Shown: positions 45,339 through 56,207 of the stretch, one piece after another
How the letters are laid out: the number at the start of each line of letters is the position of its first letter
Numbering within the stretch: position 1 is the stretch's first letter
Assembly: GCA_963070105.1 (NCBI GenBank)
Contig: OY718804.1
Location: 1,794,772 to 1,858,771, forward strand
DNA length: 64,000 nt
Reading direction: 5' to 3'
Source of the DNA: Litomosoides sigmodontis
Taxonomy: Eukaryota; Nematoda; Chromadorea; Rhabditida; Onchocercidae
Translations under genes and position numbers: made by a program
The notes under the pieces: model-generated
The model's database searches: none
The model's input: only the letters and a program-made list of their open reading frames with translations
Told to the model about the DNA's origin: nothing

Positions 45339-45405
45339 AATGAGTAAATTTAAGTGTACAACTAAATCTTTGATAATATTAATTTCGGTTTCTTATTTAC
45401 TGCTA
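45338..45405. repeat. Dispersed 71-bp unique segment, copy 2 (inverted)
   Basis: Reverse complement of 12943-13013 over about 66 bases, including the shared GATAATATTAATTTCGGTTT. About five differences were counted; all are transitions, with G or C in copy 1 and A or T here. Confidence 0.75.
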
Positions 45406-45697
45406 GCATTTGCAACTAACAAAATCCTTCTTACAGACAATATTAAGTTAATCATTATACAAAGCTTATGCAAATTACTATTGCTAACTCATAACTAATT
45501 GCTAAATCAATCAATCCTACATGCTTAATCAATTAGTCTAAAAGTTATATTGATTTTAATCTGATAGTGCTACGACCATTTCACCCTCTTTGTCTCCACC
45601 GCTTTTTCCATTCCCTCATGATTGTTATGGAAATGATATTCCCAAAATGACCACTTTCATTCATCTTATGTTGAAAAATAAAATTAAAGGAAGCAAA

Positions 45698-45784
45698 CAC
45701 ACACACACACACGTACACACACACACACACACACATACACACACACACACATACACACACATACACACACACACACACACACAT
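45698..45784. repeat. (CA)n microsatellite
   Basis: CA repeat with GTACAC and ATACAC interruptions. A short imperfect AATATAGTTAAAGC tandem repeat follows at about 45805-45875. Confidence 0.9.
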
Positions 45785-46042
45785 AAGCACATTACGATCC
45801 ATCAATATAGTTGAAGCAGTAGATAATATAGTTAAAGCTAAAGCAATATAGATCAATATAGTTAAAGCACTAGCTTACCGACTAGCTTACAAGCTTACAA
45901 GAGTAGTAGGTGCTGTTGCACTAAGTGATCATTTCAATCTTTTTCCATTGTTGCGTAAAATTTTTTAGTTGATAAAGAAGAAAGAGCTCTAGCAGTGATT
46001 ATCTTTTGAGGCGATAACACACACACACACACACATATTTCC

Positions 46043-46186
46043 TGATTAATGTTCAGCATGAAAAATAGCCTATTTCGTATTTCATATTCATAATTTACAA
46101 ATTTTATTAAATTTCATGTCAAAAATTTAAATTTACAAAAATTCCAAGCAACGTTGCATTTACAGCATTTTCGTATTTGTTGCAAA
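46043..46186 (-). repeat. Dispersed repeat family, inverted arm
   Basis: About 138 bp that is the reverse complement of 46855-46992 with about five differences (roughly 97 percent by eye). Homology stops abruptly next to a CA tract (46018-46035) on one side and after TTTGCAACAAATACG on the other. Confidence 0.85.
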
Positions 46187-46854
46187 AATCATGTTTTTTT
46201 TGCTTCTTTTGTTTTCGAGCGAAGTAACAATTTCTCTCGAATTCAATTTTGCACAAAAGTAGATACTGTAGGAGTGTGCTAGAATGATTGTAAATCAAAA
46301 TGCAATAAATAAGCATTTGAAATGTGATAATGAAATTACACACCTGAAATTTGATAATGAAATTACTTAGCTCTCATTTTCTAGCTGCAACTGTTTGGGA
46401 ATCTTTTCCACAATCCTAAATTACCATGTGAACGCTGGCTGTATTAAGTTTACCATTAACTTTTTTTTTTTATCACATAACTTAGTCTTTTGCTAGTAAA
46501 TTTGATTTAATTGTTAGAGTAGGAAGTTCGAATCGCTTTTCTTTTTTATACATTTTGAATTTCATGATAACTTCATTCTTGTCACATTCAAATTAATGCC
46601 TCCTCTACTATTTCATTGTAATTTTCGTCCTCAGTCTTTTTTTTCTGATGAGATAGAGGCTTGTTGGATGCACTGTATCGCTTACTTTATTTTTGTCCTA
46701 TTTCCATGACCTATTTAAAATTAGTATTTGAAACAATGGAATTTGCATATGAATGGATGATGGTGATATCTTGTAATTTAATAGCTAGCAAAAAAAGAAA
46801 AGAATGAGTTAGGCAGTTCATTAAATTTTACTTCGTTTATAAATTACTTGCATT

Positions 46855-46992
46855 TTGCAACAAATACGAAAATGCTGTAAATGCAACGTTGCTTGGAATT
46901 TTTGTAAATTTAAATTTTTGATATGAAATTTAATAAAATTTGTAAATTATGAATATGAAATATGAAATAGGCTGTTTTTCATGCTGAGCGTT
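46855..46992 (+). repeat. Dispersed repeat family, direct arm
   Basis: Forms a near-perfect inverted repeat with 46043-46186, with about 670 bp between the arms. The downstream flank (46992-47290) continues homology to the diverged copy at 43.1-43.66 kb. Confidence 0.85.
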
Positions 46993-47559
46993 ACAGCTAA
47001 TAATAGCCATCTGTTTAGTTTCAAGAAAAAATAATGCTAATTTGCATAAATCAAATTGCGCAGCGATCAGTAGTCACGTGGCACGCGTCACGTATTGAAA
47101 CTAATCAAATAATGTTTTCGCTTACGTGCGGTAAAATGATATCGTCGAATTTTACTGCTATAGGTTACCAGTGATAGTAAACAGAAGTCTTCCACTAAAC
47201 AAGCAAATATTTTTTAAAAACTTTTAACTTTCAAAAAAAAAACGTCAACATTAACAACTGAAATATGGAGTTAAATTTTATTACAATTAAATTTTAACGA
47301 AGAAAAGAAATTTGAGTTTAAAGAAAAGATTCTATCATTTTTTTTTAAAACCATTCAACATGTTGCTATTGCAACAATACCACTCATTTTTCTTTCGTAG
47401 GTTTAATTTTAAAAAAAAAAAAAAACAAAACAAAACGAAAATAAATTTTACGTTTGTTAGATGCTATTCTTTGAAATTAAATTAGCACTATGCTTTCTAA
47501 CATTTTTTATTCTCACGCAAATACAATCTTTTTTATCAATTATTTCAAACAACATTTTT

Positions 47560-47597
47560 CACGTACACATACACTTACGTGAGTGTATATGTACGTG
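47560..47597. repeat. Short palindrome
   Basis: CACGTACACATACACT (47560-47575) and AGTGTATATGTACGTG (47582-47597) pair with one mismatch around a 6-base loop. Confidence 0.8.
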
Positions 47598-48490
47598 AAT
47601 GCGTGTATATATATACATATATATGTATGTTGTGTGTTTCAGATTTTTTCACTAACAAAAGTTGAAAAATGAACAAACAAACAAACGGCATAGATGAAAA
47701 GAACTTCCATGCATATGTAAAATGAGCCGAGGGAATAAGAAGGAAAAAAACAAACCGACCATACTGGAAATAGCAAAATTAGAGTGTCTAAAACGATCAG
47801 GAAAATTTTAAATCATTGCTTATTTTTTTCTTTCTTTAATGCCTCTCCCTTCTCCTCTCCTCAATGAAAAAAACAATCAAATGAAATTGAACTGTTTTGC
47901 GAATTCAATTAATTAACGAACAATATCCTCCACTTGTACACTTAGATAATAGTTGAGAGAAAAAAAAAAAGAAGAAAAAACGAAACTCATTTATCTGTCA
48001 AGAATTCGAAAATGCTATTAATGGCTGATAACCTTCGCACTACTCTGATGGACAGTGTCCGAGCTGTAACCTCACAGAGAGTTACCAACCATTCAGACAT
48101 TAGATATCCATTTAATAGTTGTTACAATTAAGCATGAATTTTAGCTTGTTTTGAAATGTCTGAAATGATCCTACCGCTCTGTGCTTAACACTTGCTAATT
48201 CCCATCAACCATCACATCTAACTGTTTTCAATTCATCTCGCTGTAGTGGCATTTGATCTGTCGTATTTCACCCCATGCATCCATCCCTCTTCTATCGTAG
48301 CAGACGTGGGATAAGCTGTAACAGGCAGGCGTGAATCCGTCCTGTCATACCAAACAACAAACCCAAATTCAAATCAAAGAGCACCCGACATTACCAAAAA
48401 AAAAAAAAAAAAAACAAGAATGATGAGAGGTAGAAAAGAAGAATTTTTTGTTTTTCAATATTTCATTAAACTAATATTCTAATATGTTAG

Positions 48491-48690
48491 ATTACGCGTA
48501 AATCATTCGCTAACTACGAGATTACGTGTAAATCATTCGTTAGCTACGAGATTACGTGTAAATCATTCGTTAACTACGAGATTACGTGTAAATCATTCGT
48601 TAACTACGGGATTACGTGTAAATCATTCGTTAACTACGTGTAAATCATTCGTTAACTACGAGATTACGTGTAAATCATTTGTTAACTACG
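48491..48690 (+). repeat. 30-bp minisatellite, about 7 copies
   Basis: Unit ATTACGTGTAAATCATTCGT plus TAACTACGAG, tandem, mostly identical, with one copy shortened by 8 bases. There are no variable spacers, so it is not a CRISPR array. Non-coding. Confidence 0.95.
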
Positions 48691-49511
48691 TACAAATTCA
48701 AACGAAAAATTTTAGCAGTGTCACTCGAAATAGTAGGTAGATTTAGTATGCAAAATTAATAAAAATTTATGAAATTTCATTTCTATATTCAGTCATGTAA
48801 TGCTTGAATTATCATCGCTATCAGTGATAAGTGATAGTAGAACTGAGCTTATCACTGACTTATCGCTGATAACATGTAATTAAGCATTTTTTTCTTAATC
48901 AAAAATTTACACAAATAATTTTAAATTCGTAGCTAATATGAATAAATCTTTTGTTACGCATTAAACTATTTCATTCAGAAGTACTTCTAAATGTTATCAG
49001 TGTTATTCAATGTTATTCAATTATTCAATTACTAAATGTTATTCAATGACAAAATGCTGAAATCAAAAATTTGCTTTTTTTTGTACAAATGTAAAAAGAT
49101 AGGAGAAATGAATCCATAATGAATATAATAATTCCTAAATTTTAAACTCATACAATTTTTTAAATGAATTATTTAAAATAAAAAAAAAATGGACGAGTGT
49201 TCCTTATTGCAAAAATTTTCATTTACTACAAACCAGCATTAAGTTGGTTTAGAAAAAAAAACCACTTAATTGAAATCATTAAATTTGGAACATTTTTATT
49301 TGCAATACTTAAAAATAAAGAGAGAAGATGAAAAAATTATTTGTTTTCCAGTTGTTTAAAATTAAAAATTTGTAAAAAAAGAAATCAAACATAATTAGGA
49401 AAGTTTTCTAATATTACTATTAGTGATGGAATGGCATGTTAAAACTGCTAATTACATATCTAATTAGCTAATTAATACTTCGAAATAAATGATGAATGCT
49501 CCGAAGATCAC

Positions 49512-49680
49512 ACATACAAACACACACACACACACACACGCAGATATACACACATACATACATATGCACACACACACATACACGCACAGACACATACGTA
49601 CACACAGTCACATACGCATACATACACGATGTGCACATGCACGCACAGACACACATACACATGCGTACATACATATGTGT

Positions 49681-49776
<96 letters not shown>
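49512..49776. repeat. Degenerate (CA)n joined head-on to (TG)n
   Basis: CA-rich interrupted half (about 49512-49675) meets a cleaner (TG)n half (about 49677-49776) at a CATATG centre, giving a large palindrome. The open frames on both strands are repeat artefacts. Confidence 0.9.
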
Positions 49777-50140
49777 ATAGTTCAATATCAAAGCGTTCCA
49801 TTAAACCACTAAAAATCGTCTACTTTTTCCGCTTCTACAAAACAAGCCATCTTTCCCTTGATAATTCTGCCTGATACATCCCAATCTTTTCCACCAAAAT
49901 TTATGACTAAATTTAAAAAGTAAAACGAAAATTTTTCCAAAGAAAAAACTATTCTCTAAAAGTGTGAATTAAATCAATTTCACATTGACTATTCCATATT
50001 TAAAGTTTTCCTATCAGCCTGCCGCTTGTTTCTCTCTTTCTCTTAAATTTTTCACTTTAAAAAAAGAGAGCAAAATATGCCACGCCACTTCAAAACTATC
50101 TTTAATCGCTTTTGAAATTATTATATTGTTTTGTGCTTGT

Positions 50141-50173
50141 CTGTGTGTGTGTGCGTGTGTGTGTGTGTGTGTA
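50141..50173. repeat. (TG)n microsatellite
   Basis: Short TG tract with one GC step. Confidence 0.85.
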
Positions 50174-51223
50174 AAATCAAAACTGCAAATTTTTTGATAG
50201 CAATGAAAAAATTGATTTCTTAGAATATTTATTACTTTTAGCAAATTTTCATTTTAAAAAAAATGATAATTTTTATTGAGATGAAAATTTGATAACAATG
50301 GTATTAAAATACGTTTCTTTAGTCATCTTAAGAAATCCGTTGTTTTATTGGAAAATTGTTTTAAGTTCAACGAAAATTTGATCAAATTTCCCTGACAAAT
50401 TATATTTGGCATATTTCACATAAGTTTTTTGCCCTCTTTTTTCATTAATATAAATTATGCAAACTTTTTTCAATCATTTATTGCCTCTATTTTATAATCC
50501 TAAAATTAGTGCTAAACAATTTCCGCATTTTTTTTTGTTTTTCATTCAATTTATTATTTGCGTTTTTTTTTTGTGCATGCAAAATTAGAACAATCAATTG
50601 CAGCACTCTTTCAAGTGCAAATTCTCCTCTTCAACAATCTAATTAAAAATTTTAGGATTGAAAAAAAAAGAAAAAAATTTCACACAAAGTGTGGCCATGA
50701 TATTTCATAATTATCCAAAATTCTATTAGTTCCTTTTTTTGCAATTAAAAAAATTTCATTTGTATAAATTGAATGAGATTTGCTGTAAAATGCGAAATGT
50801 TAGCAAAATTATTGTATAGGTTGGAAAAGAAAACACGAAAAAATTGATTTAATTTAAAACAAAAAATGAAAACGAGAATAGATTAATAATTAGAGTTTTT
50901 CCGGCTTTTTTTTCAGAAATTAACTGACTGATAGCTTATTATCGTTTTCACTAAGTCTTTCAAAGCGGTAGTATTTAGCAAAAAAAAAAATGAATTTCTG
51001 TAATTCTAACAAGTGTGATTGAATTGTCAATGATTGAGGAAACCAAATAGGTATGAATGTATGTATCTCTGTTAATTAGTATCCGAAATTAATAATTGCT
51101 GAGCTTTTCACTTTCATTTCAATATTCACTTCATTATTTCAAATTTGCACTCATTAAATGCTTTACGAAACAAGAACGAATAAATAAAATGTAAAATTGT
51201 GCATTCCGTAGAATTTTTCTCGT

Positions 51224-51282
51224 TTTTTCTCTCTCTCTTTCTCCCTCTATCTTGCCCTCTCTCCTTCTCTCCCTCTATCTCT
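51224..51282. repeat. CT-rich microsatellite
   Basis: Interrupted CT/CCT tract. Confidence 0.75.
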
Positions 51283-52910
51283 TTTTGCGGTACATTTCAC
51301 TTTGAAAATCTATTGCATAAGATTTTTATTTATTATAAAAATGCATGGGAAAATATTTGGTGCATTTAATGCATTTTTTTTTTCTATTTCAAAAATATAA
51401 TTAACACTTAATCAGTTAAAAAAAAATGCTTCATTCCTTTCAATTTCACCACAATTAGTGTTAGTCAGTAGCGGTGAAAATTTTCAAGTGATAATTAAAA
51501 ATCATTCCTGATAGGATGAATTTAATGAATTGATGAGCATTGGATAAATTATCTCAGTGGATAGCATCACTGCTATTTAACGAGTGCATAAGACTAAAAT
51601 TAAATCAATTTTAGTGAGCTATGAGCCATGAAAGTAAGCTTTTTCTAGCTTACCCCGCGGATGTGTGTCAATTTGAAATTATTTATCCCAATTTTAAACT
51701 TCCTTCTTTCATTCACCTCCTATTTCAGCTAACTTCAACACGCATTGCGCAATTCGAAGTGACGCAATAATAGATCGATCGTTTTCTTTCGTTTTAAGTT
51801 TCGTTTCGCAGGTGCTAATTGCTACATTCTCTCATTCTTGCTTTAAATAATTTCAATTTTGGAGAAATTTTAATTTGACGAAGCAGCGGTCGAATCGAGC
51901 ATAATTAGCTTTACTTTTTCTCTATCAATCATTTCTGGATCATTTCAAAATTATTTTAATTTTATTTTATTTTGTTCCTTGTTCAAATACTATGAAAATA
52001 TTGCAGCTATTGATGAATGTATAAATTTAGGGGAAAGGATGAATATCAGTATTGCAATATATATATACATATATATTTTAAATAAAGTCGTGAATTTTTG
52101 TCAAATTTCTTTTTTGTCTCATTTTTAAGTACAAATTAAGTTTATAAATTAAAAAATTTTGAATTTCTTACCAAAGCGTTACTTAAGAGTTTATTTTAGA
52201 GCACATGAATTTCTACTTTTTTTTCCTGTAGAGGTATTTCGGTAGAGGAAACAAAAATGTCGAGTGGAAGAGGAACGGAAATGTCAACACTTCATTTTTA
52301 CATTCCTTTGCTTTCTTTTCCATTTCTAATTTCAATTGCTTTTAATTCCATTTCTTCCTTTCGAAAAGAATTCAAATTCTTTTGCACAAAAAAAAATTGC
52401 GAGCACTTGCATGTGCGTATATTTCATAATTTCTGTCATTTAAAAATGGAATTTCATAACCTATGGTCATTCACTCAATTTATCATTTCTAAAACTCTAA
52501 AGTAATTTAAGCAAATTTAAATGCTAAAATTCATATACTACGAAGTCAATGCAGTAATAAGCAATTACAGAAGAAGCTGAGTATGAAACGAATCATAAAA
52601 TTGTATGAAAAGGCGAGTAAAATTTTTCAATTCAATTTATTCCTCGTTGACGTGAACTATTTAAGTTTACGTAAAAAAGAAATCAATTTACATACTTTAA
52701 GCAGTATTTTCACATTTTATCAACTATCAAATAATATTAGTATGCAAAAAGTTGACATCATTTAATCAGTTATATCACAAACTGTCCAATAATTATTGTT
52801 TATTATCGAAAGTTTAAATGTTGAATTGAAATTTGCGATTTTGTGTCATCTACGATTTTAATTTTGCATCCAATCTTTTTTTCTTTTTTGAAAAAAATTT
52901 TCCCTTTTTA

Positions 52911-52921
52911 CTACTTTTCAG
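52911..52921 (+). promoter_or_regulatory. Probable trans-splice acceptor
   Basis: CTACTTTTCAG ends at 52921, two bases before the ATG of the four-transmembrane protein gene. No upstream coding exon with a matching phase was found, so spliced-leader addition is the simplest reading. Confidence 0.5.
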
Positions 52922-52923
52922 AT

Positions 52924-55900
52924 ATGAAGAATTCGTCATCACATAACAATGGAAAAAGTAATGGTGTAATTTTTAAAACATGCGGCTTAACACTGACTTC
53001 CGTAATCGTTCTTTTGACTTTTGCGCAAATTGGCTTAACACTGTCGTCCAGGTTAATTAATCTATTTGTTGAAAATTAAATGTCAGTAACAATTAGTTGA
53101 AAAAAAAGTAAATAATAACCGTTTTAAGCAAACAATTAATTTAAATTAACTTATCGTAATTAAGTTGTACGATTTATCCTAAAATTAATTTTTGTGCAAA
53201 AATTTTCAACTTTCAAATGTTTTAAATTAAAGCGCATTTGGCAAATTTCTTTTTTGGTCTTCAATTAATTAGTAAGAAAAACTGACAAATTCCAGAGTAA
53301 AACTTTTTAACTATTTTTGAATTATTGCACTTAATTAATAATCAGTTTAAAAAGAGGTTTTTTTTATAAGAGTTAAAATATTCAGTGTAATTATGGCTTT
53401 CAAAAATTTTCACCCGAAATCTTTTTCATTTCATACCCTTTGAAATGTAATGCAACAAAAATTGAATTGCCAAAAAAAAAGTTTTTTTTTTCAACAAATT
53501 GGATAAAAAAAAAGCATTAATATTTTGGGAGGCGAAGGTGGAGGAAAAAGCCCCAAACTTGTTTGAATTTAATTAAACTGTTTCTAATTCAATAAGTTTA
53601 GATTCTCTTCGAAAAAAACGCTAATTTTGTCCTTGCAAAAAATTACAAGCTTTCAAATGCAAAATTATTTAAATTTCTACAATATCTTTTCAGTTTATTC
53701 ATGTATACCTATCTCCCACGTTCAGTGGTAAATTCAATTCTAATTTCACTGTCAGTATTTTGCTGTAGTATTGCTGTAATGTTCCTACTAATTCTCACTT
53801 TACAACGAATATTTGGTTCCATTTACGACTCATTCTTTCACGGATATTTATTAAGTGTGGTAGGTTAATTTTCTCTTTTTTTTTTCTTAAAATTTTCTCG
53901 TAATGATTAAAATCAGTTCGATAATGTGCACTTCACGAATATTTATTAAGTATGGTAGGTTAATTTTCTTTTTTTCTTAAAATTTTCCCGTAATGATTAA
54001 AATTAATTCGATAATGTTACACTCACTCTTTAGGAATGCTTGCTCTACAGTACGATTATTCTAAAATTCATTTTATTCATTTATCTCACTTTGCTAATTT
54101 TCACAGCACATACGTTGCTTATTTAATAGCTTATTTAATTAATAGCATACATAGTTTTCCGTATTCAAAAAAAATATGCTTTTTCTCTTATATTTATTAC
54201 TTAAAAATAATTATCACAAAAATTTTGCCAAGCATTATAATAGTTTTTATCGTTTTAATTTAAATTTCTTAAAAAGTTCACATTATTGCATGCAATAACG
54301 AAACTATCTCATGCTGAAATCACATTCTTTTCTTTTTAATTTACAAAAATAAATTTTTTGAAGAAATAATCGTCATCAAATAACAACTAACAATCAATAG
54401 CAATAATAATAATTAATAATAATAATAATATAGTAAATTATGCCTACAATATTCAAAGGAGGCGAGAAAAAGTCAAATTTCGGATGAAAATTTTACGAAT
54501 TCATTTAATTTTCCGTCATTCGCAGTTTTAATTGGGTGGCTTTTTTTTCCAAGGTTTAAAATAAAAGTGGTAAAATAGGTGGCAGGCATGCATTATTTTT
54601 GATGTACTATTTTTAGTGAGATTTATGCACACTCAGTGATATGAAATAATTTTAAAGAAAGGAGTTGCGGCACCATTTGATATGTAAAGGGTGCGACACA
54701 GAGGTATTCCATTCATTTAAAAAATTTATGCAAAATAAAAAACAGCATGAAATTGGATAACTGTCATAGCAGTGTGGCTAATCAATTTCCTGCACCAGAT
54801 GTTTCAATGTTATCTCATTTTTTTTTCTTTCTTTCGATGGAATTATTTTATGCCTTCTACCAGATGCTCAATTTTTAGGTTTTCAAGCGTTTGCATGATA
54901 ATATTTTAATTGGAAATAAAAGGAAATTTATATCCGTTTTATGCGATTAATGTTAATTAATGTTAAATTAGCGATTAATGTTATTAATATTTCGAATAAA
55001 AATTTAGGCAAAAAGTAGAACTTATTCTAATTTTTTTCAAATTAGTCAATTTAGCAATGCATGTTTGCAACTCTGAATAGCAGAAGTTTTGCAATACAAA
55101 AATTTTTGAGTTTTGCTTCAGTAATTGCAAAAATTCAATTTAGCTGAAAAAATTTTTCAATTCGAAAATGAAATTGAAATTCTCCGAGAAGAAGCAATTC
55201 TTACGGACAAAACAGGAAAAAAAACGAAGAATTAATAAGCTATGCAATCCATGAAACACTAAGTTAAAATTGAATAAAATCAAAATTAATTAAACTTTAT
55301 ACAACTAGCAAAGAAAAAACCAACCAAATTAAAATAACAGCAAATTTCAAAGCACTCAATCCAAACAACTAAGAAATAATAAGCCATTTAAGAAACAATA
55401 AAAATTCAGACAATAAATGATTGAAAAATTTTCAAAATGATTCAAAAATGATGCTCAACAGAAAGCAAACAATTAAATTAATTTCAAAGGAACATTAAAA
55501 TATCGAAGAAATTGGAAGAAAAAAGGGAAAAAAAACACTCATACTGCATTCCTTTACTTCCACTGGCGTAAATTTTTCACATTTTGCAATAACTTAACTG
55601 CCTAAATGCAAATACATTCTTTTCGCGCTTACAGCATTGCCAGATGTGTAATTAATTCTTATTAAATTATTTTTTTTTTCAAATGGTAATGTTTTAGTAT
55701 AATAGAATTCGATAGGACAGTGTGCTTTTTTCATTTTTTTTTTAAAAATTAAAAAAAACTATCTTTTAGAGAACTTAATAACAAGCAGTAATTTGTAAAC
55801 ATCAGATAAGCATGTTAATAGGAAGTAATAATTTTTCAAACTTAATTAAAATATAAGTACGATATTTTAATTAAATCACAAAGTTTAAAATGTCATATTT

Positions 55901-56207
55901 TAAATTAGCTCACATTACATTTTTGTATCAGTTTAAATTCGCTAACTTCTCTATTGTCAGTGACCTTCTCGTGAGGAGAAAAAAAGAAGAAATGCTAGAA
56001 GTGAATTAATTTGCATTTCAGCTTCTTATGGCATTAATCAGTTTCTTTGAAGTGATGTACTTCCCGCTATCACTGCTACAAACGTTCACCAGTTGGCACT
56101 CACCAACGATCACCTATTACAGTATCCTAATTATTTTAAGTATTATCACATTGTTATTGCAATTTTTGCTACGCACATTTGTTGAGGAAATGCTTGAGCA
56201 CATGTAA
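52924..56207 (+). CDS. Small four-transmembrane protein, function unknown
   Basis: Three coding exons: 52924-53051, 53694-53859 and 56022-56207 (TAA); 480 nt, 159 residues. Introns are GT-AG and phases agree. I do not recognise the family. Seen: a polar start (MKNSSSHNNGKSNG), then four hydrophobic stretches at about 16-45, 54-79, 93-117 and 130-148, short loops, and a charged end (RTFVEEMLEHM). Both termini would be cytosolic if the first segment is an anchor rather than a signal peptide. The layout resembles other small tetraspan proteins, but the CCG motif and large loop of true tetraspanins are absent. The exon 2 donor lies in a 95-bp tandem duplication, and a hydrophobic open segment at 54034-54126 is in phase as a possible alternative last exon. 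The in-frame extension upstream to 52843 is not used because an acceptor interrupts it. Confidence 0.75.
53836..54017 (+). repeat. 95-bp tandem duplication over a splice donor
   Basis: Copy 1 (53836-53930) contains the last 24 bases of coding exon 2 and its donor; copy 2 (53931-54017) repeats these, including GTAGGTTAATTTTCT, with a few substitutions and a shorter T run. Confidence 0.9.

Larger units (their letters stand above)
41399..52910. other. 11.5-kb gene-poor region with dispersed repeats
   Basis: It starts with the 3' UTR of the smoothelin-like gene, in which a perfect 10-bp hairpin (AATACAGTAA / TTACTGTATT) sits at 41553-41581. No gene recognised on either strand. It contains the dispersed repeat copies near 43, 45, 46 and 47 kb, CA/TG arrays and minisatellites listed separately. 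The open frame at 42375-42557 lies in a less AT-rich island (about 42460-42850) but has no recognisable domain. A short reading frame starting at 52257 after TTTCCTGTAG has no compatible donor to the next gene. Confidence 0.5.

Noticed and set aside
46520..46540. AGTTCGAATCGC as a tRNA T-arm
   Set aside because: No acceptor stem, D-arm or anticodon arm could be built around it.
48491..48690. CRISPR-like direct repeats
   Set aside because: Units are contiguous with no variable spacers, and the genome is eukaryotic.
52257..52505. 82-codon open frame as a first exon of the tetraspan-like gene
   Set aside because: It begins after a possible acceptor, but no donor in a compatible phase links it to 52922.
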